From Streptosporangiaceae bacterium (GTDB taxonomy: Bacteria > Actinomycetota > Actinomycetes > Streptosporangiales > Streptosporangiaceae), in the NCBI GenBank assembly GCA_030040475.1, contig JASHTQ010000193.1, positions 1-16,389 on the forward strand: a stretch of 16,389 bases of DNA, written 5' to 3'. The translations under genes were made by a program, and so were the position numbers. Shown here in pieces: positions 1 through 5,671 of this stretch (the stretch's first letter is position 1; each line of letters starts with the position of its first letter). Below the pieces are notes generated by a model. The model ran no database searches. It was not told the origin of the DNA and saw only the letters and a program-made list of their open reading frames with translations.

Positions 1-240
1 TCGGCGGGCCGCGGCCCATCGTGCTGTGCCACCGAGATGTCGCTTATGAAAGCGCCGGCGACCCGAACCTGTTTTCATGATCGTGGGTCTTTACTGCCCT
101 TATAGGGGAGGTTTTGACCCACGATCCTGGCCGAGGTCGGGCAGCAGGGACGGGTGAGGCGGGCGGGATGGGTGGTGACCCGGCCCGGGCTGTGCCGCCT
201 GGAAGTAGGGGTCGTGCCCACCGTCTGCTACTCGGACGAA
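1..240. other. Gene-poor left edge, possible mobile-element end
   Basis: I see no gene I can support here. The stretch from about 60 to 126 is AT-richer than its surroundings and holds an 11-bp perfect inverted repeat (listed separately). Positions 127-240 are open on the plus strand with high third-position GC, but the translation matches no family I recognise and it runs into the 3' end of the minus-strand anti-sigma gene. It may be the edge of an insertion element or of a lost gene. Confidence 0.3.
79..126. repeat. 11-bp perfect inverted repeat with nested palindrome
   Basis: GATCGTGGGTC at 79-89 pairs exactly with GACCCACGATC at 116-126. The 26-nt interval contains a second short symmetry, CCCT-TAT-AGGG. 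The long arms and AT-rich interval could be a hairpin terminator for the minus-strand anti-sigma gene ending at 241, or an internal structure near the end of an insertion element. No T-tract typical of an intrinsic terminator follows either arm. Confidence 0.5.
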
Positions 241-729
241 TCAGCGCAGCCCCTTGGGCGCCGACTTCGGCGTGGAGCTAGCCCCCGACGCCGGATGAGG
301 CTGGCCGGACAGGCCTGCTGCGGCGTTCAGTTCCGGTTCGCTGCCGGACGGCACGGCGATCTCGAACCAGACGGTCTTGCCGGGGGCGGGCGGTGACCAG
401 GTGATCCCCCAGGCGTCGGCGAGATTGTCCACGATCGGCAGCCCGCGACCGCGCGAGCTGCTTGGCGGCGGCATCGCCCCGGCCGCCGGGTACTTGCCGC
501 CCGAATCCGTCACCTCGACCCGCAGGGTGCCGTCGGCCAGCTCGACCGTGACCTGGAAGCCGGTTTGCGCGTGCTGGACGGCGTTCATCGCGAGCTCGCC
601 GACCATGACCGCGATCGCGTCGCGCACGCCGGAAGGCGCACGGCCCACCGCGTCCAGCACGAAATGCCGCGCCGACCTGGTGGCGGCGGCGTCGGAGGAG
701 AAGCTACGGCTGATTTTCATCGGCGACAT
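241..729 (-). CDS. RsbW-like ATP-binding anti-sigma factor / serine kinase
   Basis: A 162-residue GHKL-fold ATPase of the HATPase_c_2 (RsbW/SpoIIAB) type. Visible motifs are the N box GELAMNAVQH (E45, N49), the G1 box VTDSGG (D75) and the G2 box SRGRGLPIVDNL (residues 92-103). In this family the protein binds a sigma factor or phosphorylates a STAS partner on serine. About 30 C-terminal residues after the last strand (VWFEIAVP) are Pro/Ser/Ala-rich and probably disordered. The gene begins inside the 3' end of the upstream STAS gene (26-bp overlap), so the two are almost certainly co-translated partners. ATG at 720 (Met4) is an alternative start. It could equally act as a general single-domain actinomycete switch protein; its target sigma factor is not in this window. 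Confidence 0.88.
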   Translation of the reverse strand: MSPMKISRSFSSDAAATRSARHFVLDAVGRAPSGVRDAIAVMVGELAMNAVQHAQTGFQVTVELADGTLRVEVTDSGGKYPAAGAMPPPSSSRGRGLPIVDNLADAWGITWSPPAPGKTVWFEIAVPSGSEPELNAAAGLSGQPHPASGASSTPKSAPKGLR

Positions 730-1042
730 GCAGTATCGCGCTCAGCCCGGTCATCTCGATCAGCTGCCTGACGATGGGGGTCGGGTTGCGGACCTGCACC
801 TCCTGTGCCTTGTGGGTCAGCAGGACCAGCAGCGCGATGCCCGAGCTGTCGATGTAGTCCAGGCCGCCGGCGTACAGGATCACGCGGCGCGGGTGGCCGC
901 CGAGCGCGGCGTCGATGGCTGCGCGAGCCGTGATGACGCCGGTCATGTCCAGCTCGCCGGACATGACCACGACCACGGTGCCGTCTTCGTCCCGCACGTC
1001 CATCGTCAGCGCGTCGTGCTTGGAGGAGCCTGCGTCAGCCAT
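704..1042 (-). CDS. STAS-domain anti-sigma factor antagonist
   Basis: A 112-residue single STAS domain. The core reads VVVVMSGELDMTG (residues 23-35), followed by the diagnostic phosphorylation loop DYIDSSGIALLV, in which Ser66 is the expected phospho-acceptor, then the C-terminal helix VRQLIEMTGL. In RsbV/SpoIIAA proteins the unphosphorylated form sequesters the RsbW-type kinase and frees a sigma factor. Its neighbour with a 26-bp overlap (241-729) is such a kinase, giving a two-gene switch. The ATG at 1042 has no strong Shine-Dalgarno; the inner ATG at 1003 (Met14, before DVRDEDG) is a possible alternative but would shorten the first strand region. I see no convincing upstream promoter. Confidence 0.9.
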   Translation of the reverse strand: MADAGSSKHDALTMDVRDEDGTVVVVMSGELDMTGVITARAAIDAALGGHPRRVILYAGGLDYIDSSGIALLVLLTHKAQEVQVRNPTPIVRQLIEMTGLSAILHVADENQP

Positions 1043-1218
1043 TTCAGCCCAATCGGTGCGACGTCATCGGATGGCCCGTCTGGCGCACAGTCAAGCACGT
1101 CTAGCCGCCCGCCCCTAGGTATCGTACGTTTACCCTGGTGGGCTCGGGGAAGCGGCGGACTTGGTATGCGGAGTTCCGGGGTGTGAATGGGAGGGCCGCC
1201 GGTGGCGCTTGGGGCGGA
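1043..1218. other. Short non-coding stretch upstream of the STAS gene
   Basis: This divergent stretch separates the intact STAS/RsbW pair from the decayed copy. A minus-strand TACGAT hexamer at 1121-1126 could be a -10 element for the STAS gene, but no matching -35 is visible. Nothing else is recognisable. Confidence 0.25.
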
Positions 1219-1359
1219 CACCGGCAGCTGGCGGCCTCCGCCCGCCGGCCGCGAGGCCACGGGATCATCTTCATGCACGCCCTCATCGATGAGGTAACGA
1301 TCGACCCGGCCGCGCGCGGGACGACGGTGACCTTGACCAAGGACCTCAAGCCCCAGTGA
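1219..1359 (+). pseudogene. C-terminal remnant of an RsbW-like anti-sigma ATPase
   Basis: The plus-strand frame ending at TGA 1357-1359 encodes RPRGHGIIFMHALIDEVTI followed by a GTTVTLTKDL strand. This matches the G2 box and last strands of RsbW-like proteins, which typically read HGIxIMRALMDEV...GTTVxLxKxL. The N box and G1 box are missing: upstream of about 1219 the frame gives no family-like sequence, so about two thirds of the domain is gone. It is not the same sequence as the intact neighbour at 241-729, so it derives from a different paralogue. Fragment limits upstream are approximate. Confidence 0.6.
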
Positions 1360-1451
1360 CCAACGACTCCAGCCCGGCCGGCCCCCTTTCCGCGGCGCTG
1401 CTGAAGGTCTCCGGCCTGGACCAGATCGCCACCGTGGTCACGCTGGATTAG
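1356..1451 (+). pseudogene. STAS-domain gene remnant (31 codons)
   Basis: A GTG at 1356 overlaps the TGA of the RsbW-like remnant (GTGA), the usual coupling of such gene pairs. The 31-residue frame starts like an intact N-terminus (VTNDSSPAGPL) and jumps to LLKVSGLDQIATVVTLD, which resembles the C-terminal helix and strand of STAS antagonists (LxxTGLxxxLxVxxTLxEA). The serine-containing core of the domain is absent, suggesting an internal deletion. The last 14 bp overlap the 3' end of the convergent WD40 gene. A genuine 31-residue peptide is possible but less likely. Confidence 0.5.
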
Positions 1452-3393
1452 TCCTACCGGCGCCGCCGAACGGCCTGACTTCCAGTGAGCCTTCGCGATC
1501 GCCGAGAACTGTCCAGGTGAGGCCGCCGTCGTCGAAGACGGCGCACAGGGCTTCCGGGTATGCCGGGTCCAGCCGGGTGCCGTCGTCCAGCCGCCACCGC
1601 TCGACCCGCGCGACGCGGTCGTCGCGGTCTTCGCCCGGGATGTGCAGGAATGCCGTGGCGGCCCCGGCGGAATCCACGTGCGTCGCCACGATGCGCGCCC
1701 ACTTGCCCACCCGGACGGGCTGCCCGACCATCTCCCGGCTATCCAGGTCCCAGCGGTACAGGGAGCTGACATCGAGGCCGACGAGAAGCTGGCGTCCATC
1801 CGGCAGGTCGACGACCGCCAGATCCGACATGTCCTGCATCGCGCCCGGCAGGCCTTCGCCTATCCGCGCGCCTGTCGCGGCATCCCAGCAGAGCACGATG
1901 CCACGCTCGCAGCCGCTGACGAACATCGGTGACCCGTCGGCCTGCCTGGCCGTGATGATGACCTTCACGCTGCGCTGATGCCCGGTGAGCGGCTCCCCCA
2001 CGGCGTTCCCGGTCCCCGCATCCCAACGGCGGACCGTCCCGTCATACCCTGCGCCAGCGATGATCACCGGCCCGCCCGGCGGCGCGGCCATCGCCACGTC
2101 CCAGATCATGCCGCCCTTCTCGTCCTCCCCGGCCGGGTACTCGGTGCCGGACACCACGTCCTGGCGGCTGATGCCATCCTCGCCCCCCGCGGCCAGGATG
2201 ACCCGGCCGTCCGGCAGCGGCTCGGCAGCGAGCCCGAAGCTGCCGGCGTGCCACGGCCGCCCCGGATCCCCCACGGGTTCCCCGCTGCGAGCGTCAAATC
2301 GGCGGATCCTGCCCTGGCGCTCGACCGCGAGAATGAGCCTGCCGCCGGGAACGGGTACCGGCAGGACCTTCGACGCCGGCCAGCCATGCGGCACCACTGG
2401 CTCGCCGATGGCCGCGCCGGTGAAGGCGTCGAAGCGGCGTACGTATCCGTCGCTGTCAGCGACCACGATCACCGGCGTCCCGTCCGCCAGCCGGGCCGCC
2501 GCCATGCGGTAAGCCGGAGTGCCGAGGGTGATGACCTGCCCGGTCGGCTCGCCTGTCAGCAGGTCCCACAGGTGCACCGACCGGGGGTCGGTACGGAGCG
2601 CGACGACGCCCCGGCCATGCGCCGCTATCGCGGTCATGGACCCGGGGAACGGCCGACCCGGCCGACGCGGCTGCCAGCCGGTAACCACGGGCGGGCCGGT
2701 TGCCTCGCCGGTGAGCAGGTCATACCGGTACACCGAACCGTCCGCGCGGAGCGCGCAGACGACCGGCCCGATCCCGGTCGGCCGGACGGCGGTCAGCGTC
2801 AAGACCCGTCGGCCGCACGCGACCGGCTCGGCGAGCTCCGCCCACGTCAGCGGGTCCCAGCACCGGATCATCCGATCGGCGCCACCGGACAGGACACCGA
2901 CGCCGCCGGCTGGCAGTTCGGCAACCGCGAGCGCGGTGACCTCGCCGGAACGCCTCGCGACGGCATCGCCGGCCGGCTCGCCGGTCAGCGCATCCCACCG
3001 GCGCAGGCCGCCTTCGGCTGCGTTGGTGACAGCCAGCGGCCCAGCCGGGCCGTCGACGGCCACTAGCGCCGAGCGCATGGGGTGAGTCATCAGGGACTGG
3101 TGCCGCACCGGTGCGCCGATCGGCTCCCCGGTCGAGCAGTCCCAGCGCCACAGCTCGGACATGCTCCGCCCCACCACGACGCCGTCACCTGGTACCAGCG
3201 CCAGGGCCTGGGCCTGATGGAATGCGTGCTGGCGACGCATCGGCGGCCCGGGCACGCCGTCCAGATCCACCGGCCAGCACCGGGCCGTGCCGCCACCTTG
3301 CGACAGAACCAGCCAGCGCCCCGCACCGGTCACCGCCGTCGACAGCACCTCGATCTCCGCCGGGCACGCGTTGCGGACGGAAAAACCTCGCAC
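1438..3393 (-). CDS. Stand-alone WD40 repeat protein, two propellers
   Basis: About 651 residues made almost wholly of degenerate WD40 blades. I count about 14 blade ends of the form RWDxxTGExxGxP, including CWPVDLDGVPGPP near the N-terminus, RWDALTGEPAGDA, LWDLLTGEPTGQV, RFDAFTGAAIGEP and RWDAGTGNAVGEP; the last blade ends LEVRPF. That is enough for two seven-bladed propellers. There is no signal peptide, membrane segment, kinase, protease or NACHT domain, so it is probably a cytosolic scaffold; its partner is not evident. I prefer the GTG at 3393, because GGG lies 9 nt upstream; a TTG at 3402 would add three residues. The gene is divergent from the small operon at 3466 and convergent with the STAS remnant. 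Confidence 0.85.
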   Translation of the reverse strand: MRGFSVRNACPAEIEVLSTAVTGAGRWLVLSQGGGTARCWPVDLDGVPGPPMRRQHAFHQAQALALVPGDGVVVGRSMSELWRWDCSTGEPIGAPVRHQSLMTHPMRSALVAVDGPAGPLAVTNAAEGGLRRWDALTGEPAGDAVARRSGEVTALAVAELPAGGVGVLSGGADRMIRCWDPLTWAELAEPVACGRRVLTLTAVRPTGIGPVVCALRADGSVYRYDLLTGEATGPPVVTGWQPRRPGRPFPGSMTAIAAHGRGVVALRTDPRSVHLWDLLTGEPTGQVITLGTPAYRMAAARLADGTPVIVVADSDGYVRRFDAFTGAAIGEPVVPHGWPASKVLPVPVPGGRLILAVERQGRIRRFDARSGEPVGDPGRPWHAGSFGLAAEPLPDGRVILAAGGEDGISRQDVVSGTEYPAGEDEKGGMIWDVAMAAPPGGPVIIAGAGYDGTVRRWDAGTGNAVGEPLTGHQRSVKVIITARQADGSPMFVSGCERGIVLCWDAATGARIGEGLPGAMQDMSDLAVVDLPDGRQLLVGLDVSSLYRWDLDSREMVGQPVRVGKWARIVATHVDSAGAATAFLHIPGEDRDDRVARVERWRLDDGTRLDPAYPEALCAVFDDGGLTWTVLGDREGSLEVRPFGGAGRTNPA

Positions 3394-3453
3394 GGCGGAC
3401 AACCCTACGCGGACGGGCCTTGGCGAACCGCATCCGAGGGGTGGGCATGCTGG

Positions 3454-3459
3454 TACGTT
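3454..3459 (+). promoter_or_regulatory. Possible leaderless -10 element
   Basis: TGGTACGTT ends 6 nt before the ATG at 3466, matching the actinobacterial TAnnnT -10 pattern of leaderless transcripts. No Shine-Dalgarno is present before that ATG. No clear -35 box is visible, so this is tentative. Confidence 0.4.
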
Positions 3460-3465
3460 CGCCTC

Positions 3466-3636
3466 ATGACCGGGAACGTGAGTGTCAGGTTCGCGGACGC
3501 CGATCCCGAGTACGCCACCGACGCCGCGGCGGAGATCGACGTCGAAGTGGTCGAATTCGTGGCAGCGGACCCGCAGAATGTGCCGGCCGACGTGGGCGAC
3601 TCGGGCACCGCCGAGCCTCCGGCGGGCGGTGGCTGA
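3466..3636 (+). CDS. Acidic 56-residue protein of unknown function
   Basis: The translation begins MTGNVSVRFADADPEY and ends in a GTAEPPAGGG tail. It is rich in Asp and Glu, lacks cysteines, and has no signal peptide or membrane segment. The central stretch AAEIDVEVVEFVAADP looks like alternating beta strand. I do not recognise a family. Its TGA overlaps the ATG of the NlpC/P60-like gene by one base (TGATG), so the two are translationally coupled; a role linked to that enzyme (inhibitor, chaperone or phage-type accessory) is inference only. The ATG at 3466 is chosen because a -10-like TACGTT sits 6 nt before it. Confidence 0.65.
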   Translation: MTGNVSVRFADADPEYATDAAAEIDVEVVEFVAADPQNVPADVGDSGTAEPPAGGG

Positions 3637-4139
3637 TGCCGTCCGCGTCCGGGCTGTCGCGTGACCAGCGGATCCGCTGCCGCGACCGTGTCGTGCAGGC
3701 GGCCAGGCTCACGCTGGCGAACAAGGAGCACACGCATTACACCGAGGGCCCGCTGCGCTGGGATGGCATCAAGAACCGGCGGAACGCCGAGATCGGGCAG
3801 TTCCCCGAGTACTCGGACTGTTCCTCGTTCGCCACGTGGTGCCTGTGGAACGGCCTGGTGCTGAGGTTCGGCCTGGGCGATGTGGTCAACGGCGTCGGCT
3901 GGACCGCCGGCTATACCGGGACGATGCTCGAGCACGGGCTGGCCGTCCAGTACCCCGCCAACGTGCTGCCAGGCGACTGCGTGATATACGGGACCGGGCC
4001 GCCGGGCGTGCACTGCGCGGTCATCGTCGACATGGTCAACGGGACGCCGATGGTCATCAGCCACGGCAGCGAGCCCGGGCCGTTCTACCTGGCCTATGAC
4101 TACCGCCCGGACGTGCTCCAGATCCGCCGATACATCTAG
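3636..4139 (+). CDS. NlpC/P60-like cysteine peptidase without signal peptide
   Basis: A 167-residue single domain. YSDCSSFATWCLW (residues 60-71) holds the likely nucleophile Cys62 in the DCS context of NlpC/P60 peptidases. PGDCVIYG (112-118) corresponds to the conserved PGD strand, GVHCAVIVD (124-132) supplies the catalytic His126, and His143 in MVISHGSE is a candidate third residue. These enzymes cleave peptidoglycan stem peptides. No signal peptide or wall-binding domain is present, so export would need a holin, another secretion route or lysis; that, and the tiny coupled gene before it, is reminiscent of phage lysis or tail genes, but no other phage gene is nearby. An amidase or transglutaminase-like role remains possible. 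Confidence 0.75.
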   Translation: MPSASGLSRDQRIRCRDRVVQAARLTLANKEHTHYTEGPLRWDGIKNRRNAEIGQFPEYSDCSSFATWCLWNGLVLRFGLGDVVNGVGWTAGYTGTMLEHGLAVQYPANVLPGDCVIYGTGPPGVHCAVIVDMVNGTPMVISHGSEPGPFYLAYDYRPDVLQIRRYI

Positions 4140-4204
4140 AGGTCGGGTGCGGGCGGCACGCACCATCTCGGCGAGCGGCGCGGCCATCACCCGCTGGCCC
4201 GGTC

Positions 4205-4266
4205 ACAACCGCCACAGGCTTACATCGTGGCGGTTACAACCGCCACAGGCTTACATCGTTGCGGCC
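4205..4266. repeat. Two tandem 31-bp units, each a hairpin
   Basis: The unit starting ACAACCGCCACAGGCTTACA occurs at 4205 and again at 4236. In the first copy AACCGCCAC and GTGGCGGTT form perfect 9-bp arms around the 11-nt loop AGGCTTACATC. The second copy keeps the loop exactly but carries GTTGCGG, so its stem is imperfect. Position 66 bp past the NlpC/P60-like stop fits a transcription stop or RNA-stability element, but a protein-binding repeat is equally possible. Confidence 0.7.
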
Positions 4267-4310
4267 GGGCCTGGTGACTAAGTGACTGCAGGGACTACAG
4301 GGCTGGCGGA

Positions 4311-4400
4311 CCCGGCCGGCGGGGGCCTCGCAGACAGCGACCCGCCCGGCGGGGGCCTCGCGGACAGGGACCCGCCCGGCGGGGGCCTCGCGGACAGGGA
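4311..4400. repeat. Three tandem 30-bp GC-rich units
   Basis: Units at 4311-4340, 4341-4370 and 4371-4400 share the pattern CCCGSCCGGCGGGGGCCTCG followed by CRGACAGSGA; the last two are identical and the first differs at three positions. The period is a multiple of three, so any frame would encode a 10-residue repeat, but no start, ribosome site or family supports translation. Confidence 0.75.
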
Positions 4401-4490
4401 TTGTCTCGCGCTCGGCCAGGACGGACGCGTCCTCGCGGTGGCGGACGGCGGTACCCGGGCTGGCTCCACGGGTAACCGGGCCGGCCTCGC

Positions 4491-5084
4491 TCAGGTGCGG
4501 CCCGCCGGGTCGCTCGGGTGCGGTGACAGCGGCGTGGTGTCCACGGTCAGCCACGAGTCCAGCGGCAGCGACCGCAGCATCGCCTGCACCTCGTCCGGCC
4601 CGCCGGCCCGCCACAGGCCAAGCGCGCGCCCTTCGCCGGGCAGCGTCCACAGCCGCCGCAGGTGCCCCCGCGCGGCCAGCACCTTCGCCCGCTCCGCCTC
4701 GCTGGCCTCGACGTCGGCCACGGCCTGACCCGGCGTGCCCGCAGGGACGGTGATGGCGAAGGTGGTCAGGAACTCCTGACCACCGGTCCCGGCGGGCAGC
4801 CCAGGGTCGTTCGGGTGCGGGGAAAGCGGCGTGACCTCGTCGGTACGCCACACCCGCAGCGGCATCGAGGCAAGCACCGCCTCGAGCTCGCCGTCGCCGG
4901 CCGCCGCGAACAGCCCGAGCGTGCGCCATTCGGCTGGCCGCAGCGGCGGGCGCCACAGCCGCAGCAGGTGCCCCTGCGCCACGAGCTCACGCGACCGAGC
5001 GGCCTCGCGCGCGCGGACGTCATCGACGGCCTGTTCCGTCGTTCCTTCCGGCACGTGCGTGGTCATCGTGACCAGGTATTCCAC
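4491..5084 (-). CDS. Tandem muconolactone-isomerase-fold protein
   Basis: A 197-residue protein made of two copies of a roughly 95-residue muconolactone delta-isomerase-like domain. Copy 1 spans about 1-94 (VEYLVTMTTHVPEG ... MPLRVW ... VTPLSPHPND) and copy 2 about 104-193 (EFLTTFAITVPAG ... LPLDSW ... TTPLSPHPSD). Both keep the RLWR/RLWT motif and the C-terminal TPLxxHP signature of the family. In beta-ketoadipate pathways that enzyme isomerises muconolactone as a single-domain decamer; here no pathway partners are nearby, so the reaction is unproven. The GTG start at 5084 follows AGGAGG by 8 nt, much better than starts further upstream. The two-tier hairpin at 5118-5165 lies 34 bp before the start. 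Confidence 0.85.
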   Translation of the reverse strand: MEYLVTMTTHVPEGTTEQAVDDVRAREAARSRELVAQGHLLRLWRPPLRPAEWRTLGLFAAAGDGELEAVLASMPLRVWRTDEVTPLSPHPNDPGLPAGTGGQEFLTTFAITVPAGTPGQAVADVEASEAERAKVLAARGHLRRLWTLPGEGRALGLWRAGGPDEVQAMLRSLPLDSWLTVDTTPLSPHPSDPAGRT

Positions 5085-5315
5085 GGCCTGCACCTCCTGG
5101 TGTCTGGGAGTGAGGAACCACGGCCCGTTCGGTAGAAAAGATTTTTTATTCCGAACGAACCGTGGTGCTACGGTCCGCATGCGGCGGCCGGTACGGCGGG
5201 GTCCGGAGCAGACCGGCCAGGGGCCGGGCGGGCCGGGGCAGCGGACGTCATGGCACCAGCATCGCGCTCGGGCAGGCCCGACGCGCCCGTGTTTGTCCCT
5301 GGCAGCCGCGCGGGT
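5085..5315. other. Intergenic interval carrying the two-tier hairpin
   Basis: Between the isomerase-fold gene and the 71-residue gene (both minus). Apart from the hairpin at 5118-5165, it is GC-rich and I see no coding signal or clear promoter. Confidence 0.4.
5118..5165. repeat. Two-tier hairpin with AT core, copy 1
   Basis: CCACGG (5118-5123) pairs with CCGTGG (5160-5165), and CGTTCGG (5126-5132) with CCGAACG (5151-5157), with 2-nt internal bulges. The 18-nt centre includes AAAAGATTTTTT, itself near-palindromic. The same core and layout recur at 13543-13597. It lies upstream of the minus-strand isomerase gene and downstream of the 71-residue gene, so it could be an operator, a transcript end or a small mobile element. 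Confidence 0.65.
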
Positions 5316-5531
5316 TCAGCAGCCCCGCGGGCCGGCCTTCCGCAACGCCGCTTGCTGGTGCCCGGCCCAGGCGGCCGGCGCGGTCACCGCGCGCACCTGG
5401 GCGGCAACCCGTCGGCTCCGCCGCGCCAGCACGGCGACGATCCGTCCCAGCTGCTCGTCGGCCGCCCGCTGCTCGGCGGCTGTCATCGCGCCGGGCGCCA
5501 GGTTGCGCAGCATCAGATACGGGATGTACAC
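5316..5531 (-). CDS. Small protein of unknown function (71 residues)
   Basis: From GTG at 5531 the product begins VYIPYLMLRNLAPGAMTAAE and continues as a probable long amphipathic helix (AEQRAADEQLGRIVAVLARRSRRVAAQVRAVTAP). It has no signal peptide; the basic RRSRR patch is notable. The start is supported by GGAGGA 4 nt upstream in otherwise AT-rich DNA, and third-position GC is high through the frame. I do not recognise the family. The gene is divergent from the LacI-type regulator at 5672, and a TTTCGAAA palindrome lies 18 bp before its start, so it may be a target of that regulator. Confidence 0.6.
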   Translation of the reverse strand: MYIPYLMLRNLAPGAMTAAEQRAADEQLGRIVAVLARRSRRVAAQVRAVTAPAAWAGHQQAALRKAGPRGC

Positions 5532-5549
5532 GACTTCCTCCCGGTAATT

Positions 5550-5557
5550 TTTCGAAA
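5550..5557. promoter_or_regulatory. TTTCGAAA palindrome, candidate LacI-type operator 1
   Basis: A CG-centred palindrome adjoining a minus-strand TAATAT (-10-like, 5557-5562) before the 71-residue gene. A second copy lies 77 bp away at 5627-5634, beside the LacI-family gene. CG-centred palindromes are typical LacI-family operators. Confidence 0.45.
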
Positions 5558-5600
5558 TATTAGCGCCATAATTATTTATGCTTACTCGGTTCTGGCCCGA

Positions 5601-5628
5601 TGTCAAACTCTTTAAGCCCTGCTATCTT
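5601..5628 (+). promoter_or_regulatory. Candidate promoter of the LacI-family gene
   Basis: TGTCAA (5601-5606) and TATCTT (5623-5628) are separated by 16 bp and lie about 45 bp before the GTG at 5672. The -10 box overlaps the second TTTCGAAA palindrome, which would allow autorepression. Confidence 0.4.
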
Positions 5629-5634
5629 TCGAAA
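5627..5634. promoter_or_regulatory. TTTCGAAA palindrome, candidate LacI-type operator 2
   Basis: Second copy of the octamer, extended as CTTTCGAAAAAG (5626-5637), overlapping the candidate -10 of the LacI-family gene. Two sites on opposite flanks of a divergent intergenic region would let one repressor control both genes. Confidence 0.45.
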
Positions 5635-5671
5635 AAGCGGTACCGCAGGAGCTCGCAGACAGGAGGGCGGC

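Larger units (their letters stand above)
4140..4490. other. Gene-free repeat-bearing interval between convergent genes
   Basis: No gene is supported here. The interval lies between the 3' ends of the NlpC/P60-like gene (plus) and the isomerase-fold gene (minus). It contains a two-copy 31-bp hairpin repeat at 4205-4266 and a three-copy 30-bp repeat at 4311-4400, each listed separately. Between 4400 and 4490 the minus strand has high third-position GC in one frame, which may be an eroded coding tail. Confidence 0.5.

Noticed and set aside
1978..3066. Long plus-strand open frame of about 360 codons opposite the WD40 gene
   Set aside because: Composition is Arg/Pro/Gly-biased as expected for the reverse complement of a GC-rich gene, while the minus strand encodes regular WD40 blades.
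4205..4400. Possible CRISPR array
   Set aside because: Repeats are directly abutting without unique spacers and there are no cas genes; they are simple tandem repeats.
4234..4956. Minus-strand frame with a 10-residue repeat (PVREAPAGRV) as a gene
   Set aside because: It would have to overlap nearly all of the isomerase-fold gene in another frame, and the repeat is explained by the 30-bp DNA repeat.
5118..5165. Intrinsic terminator
   Set aside because: The T-rich tract is in the loop and not after the stem, and copy 1 lies just before a gene start; reported instead as an unexplained repeat.
5162..5563. Plus-strand frames between the isomerase and LacI genes
   Set aside because: Their translations are Arg/Ala/Pro-rich with no recognisable domain; the minus-strand 71-residue frame with a good ribosome site explains the region better.
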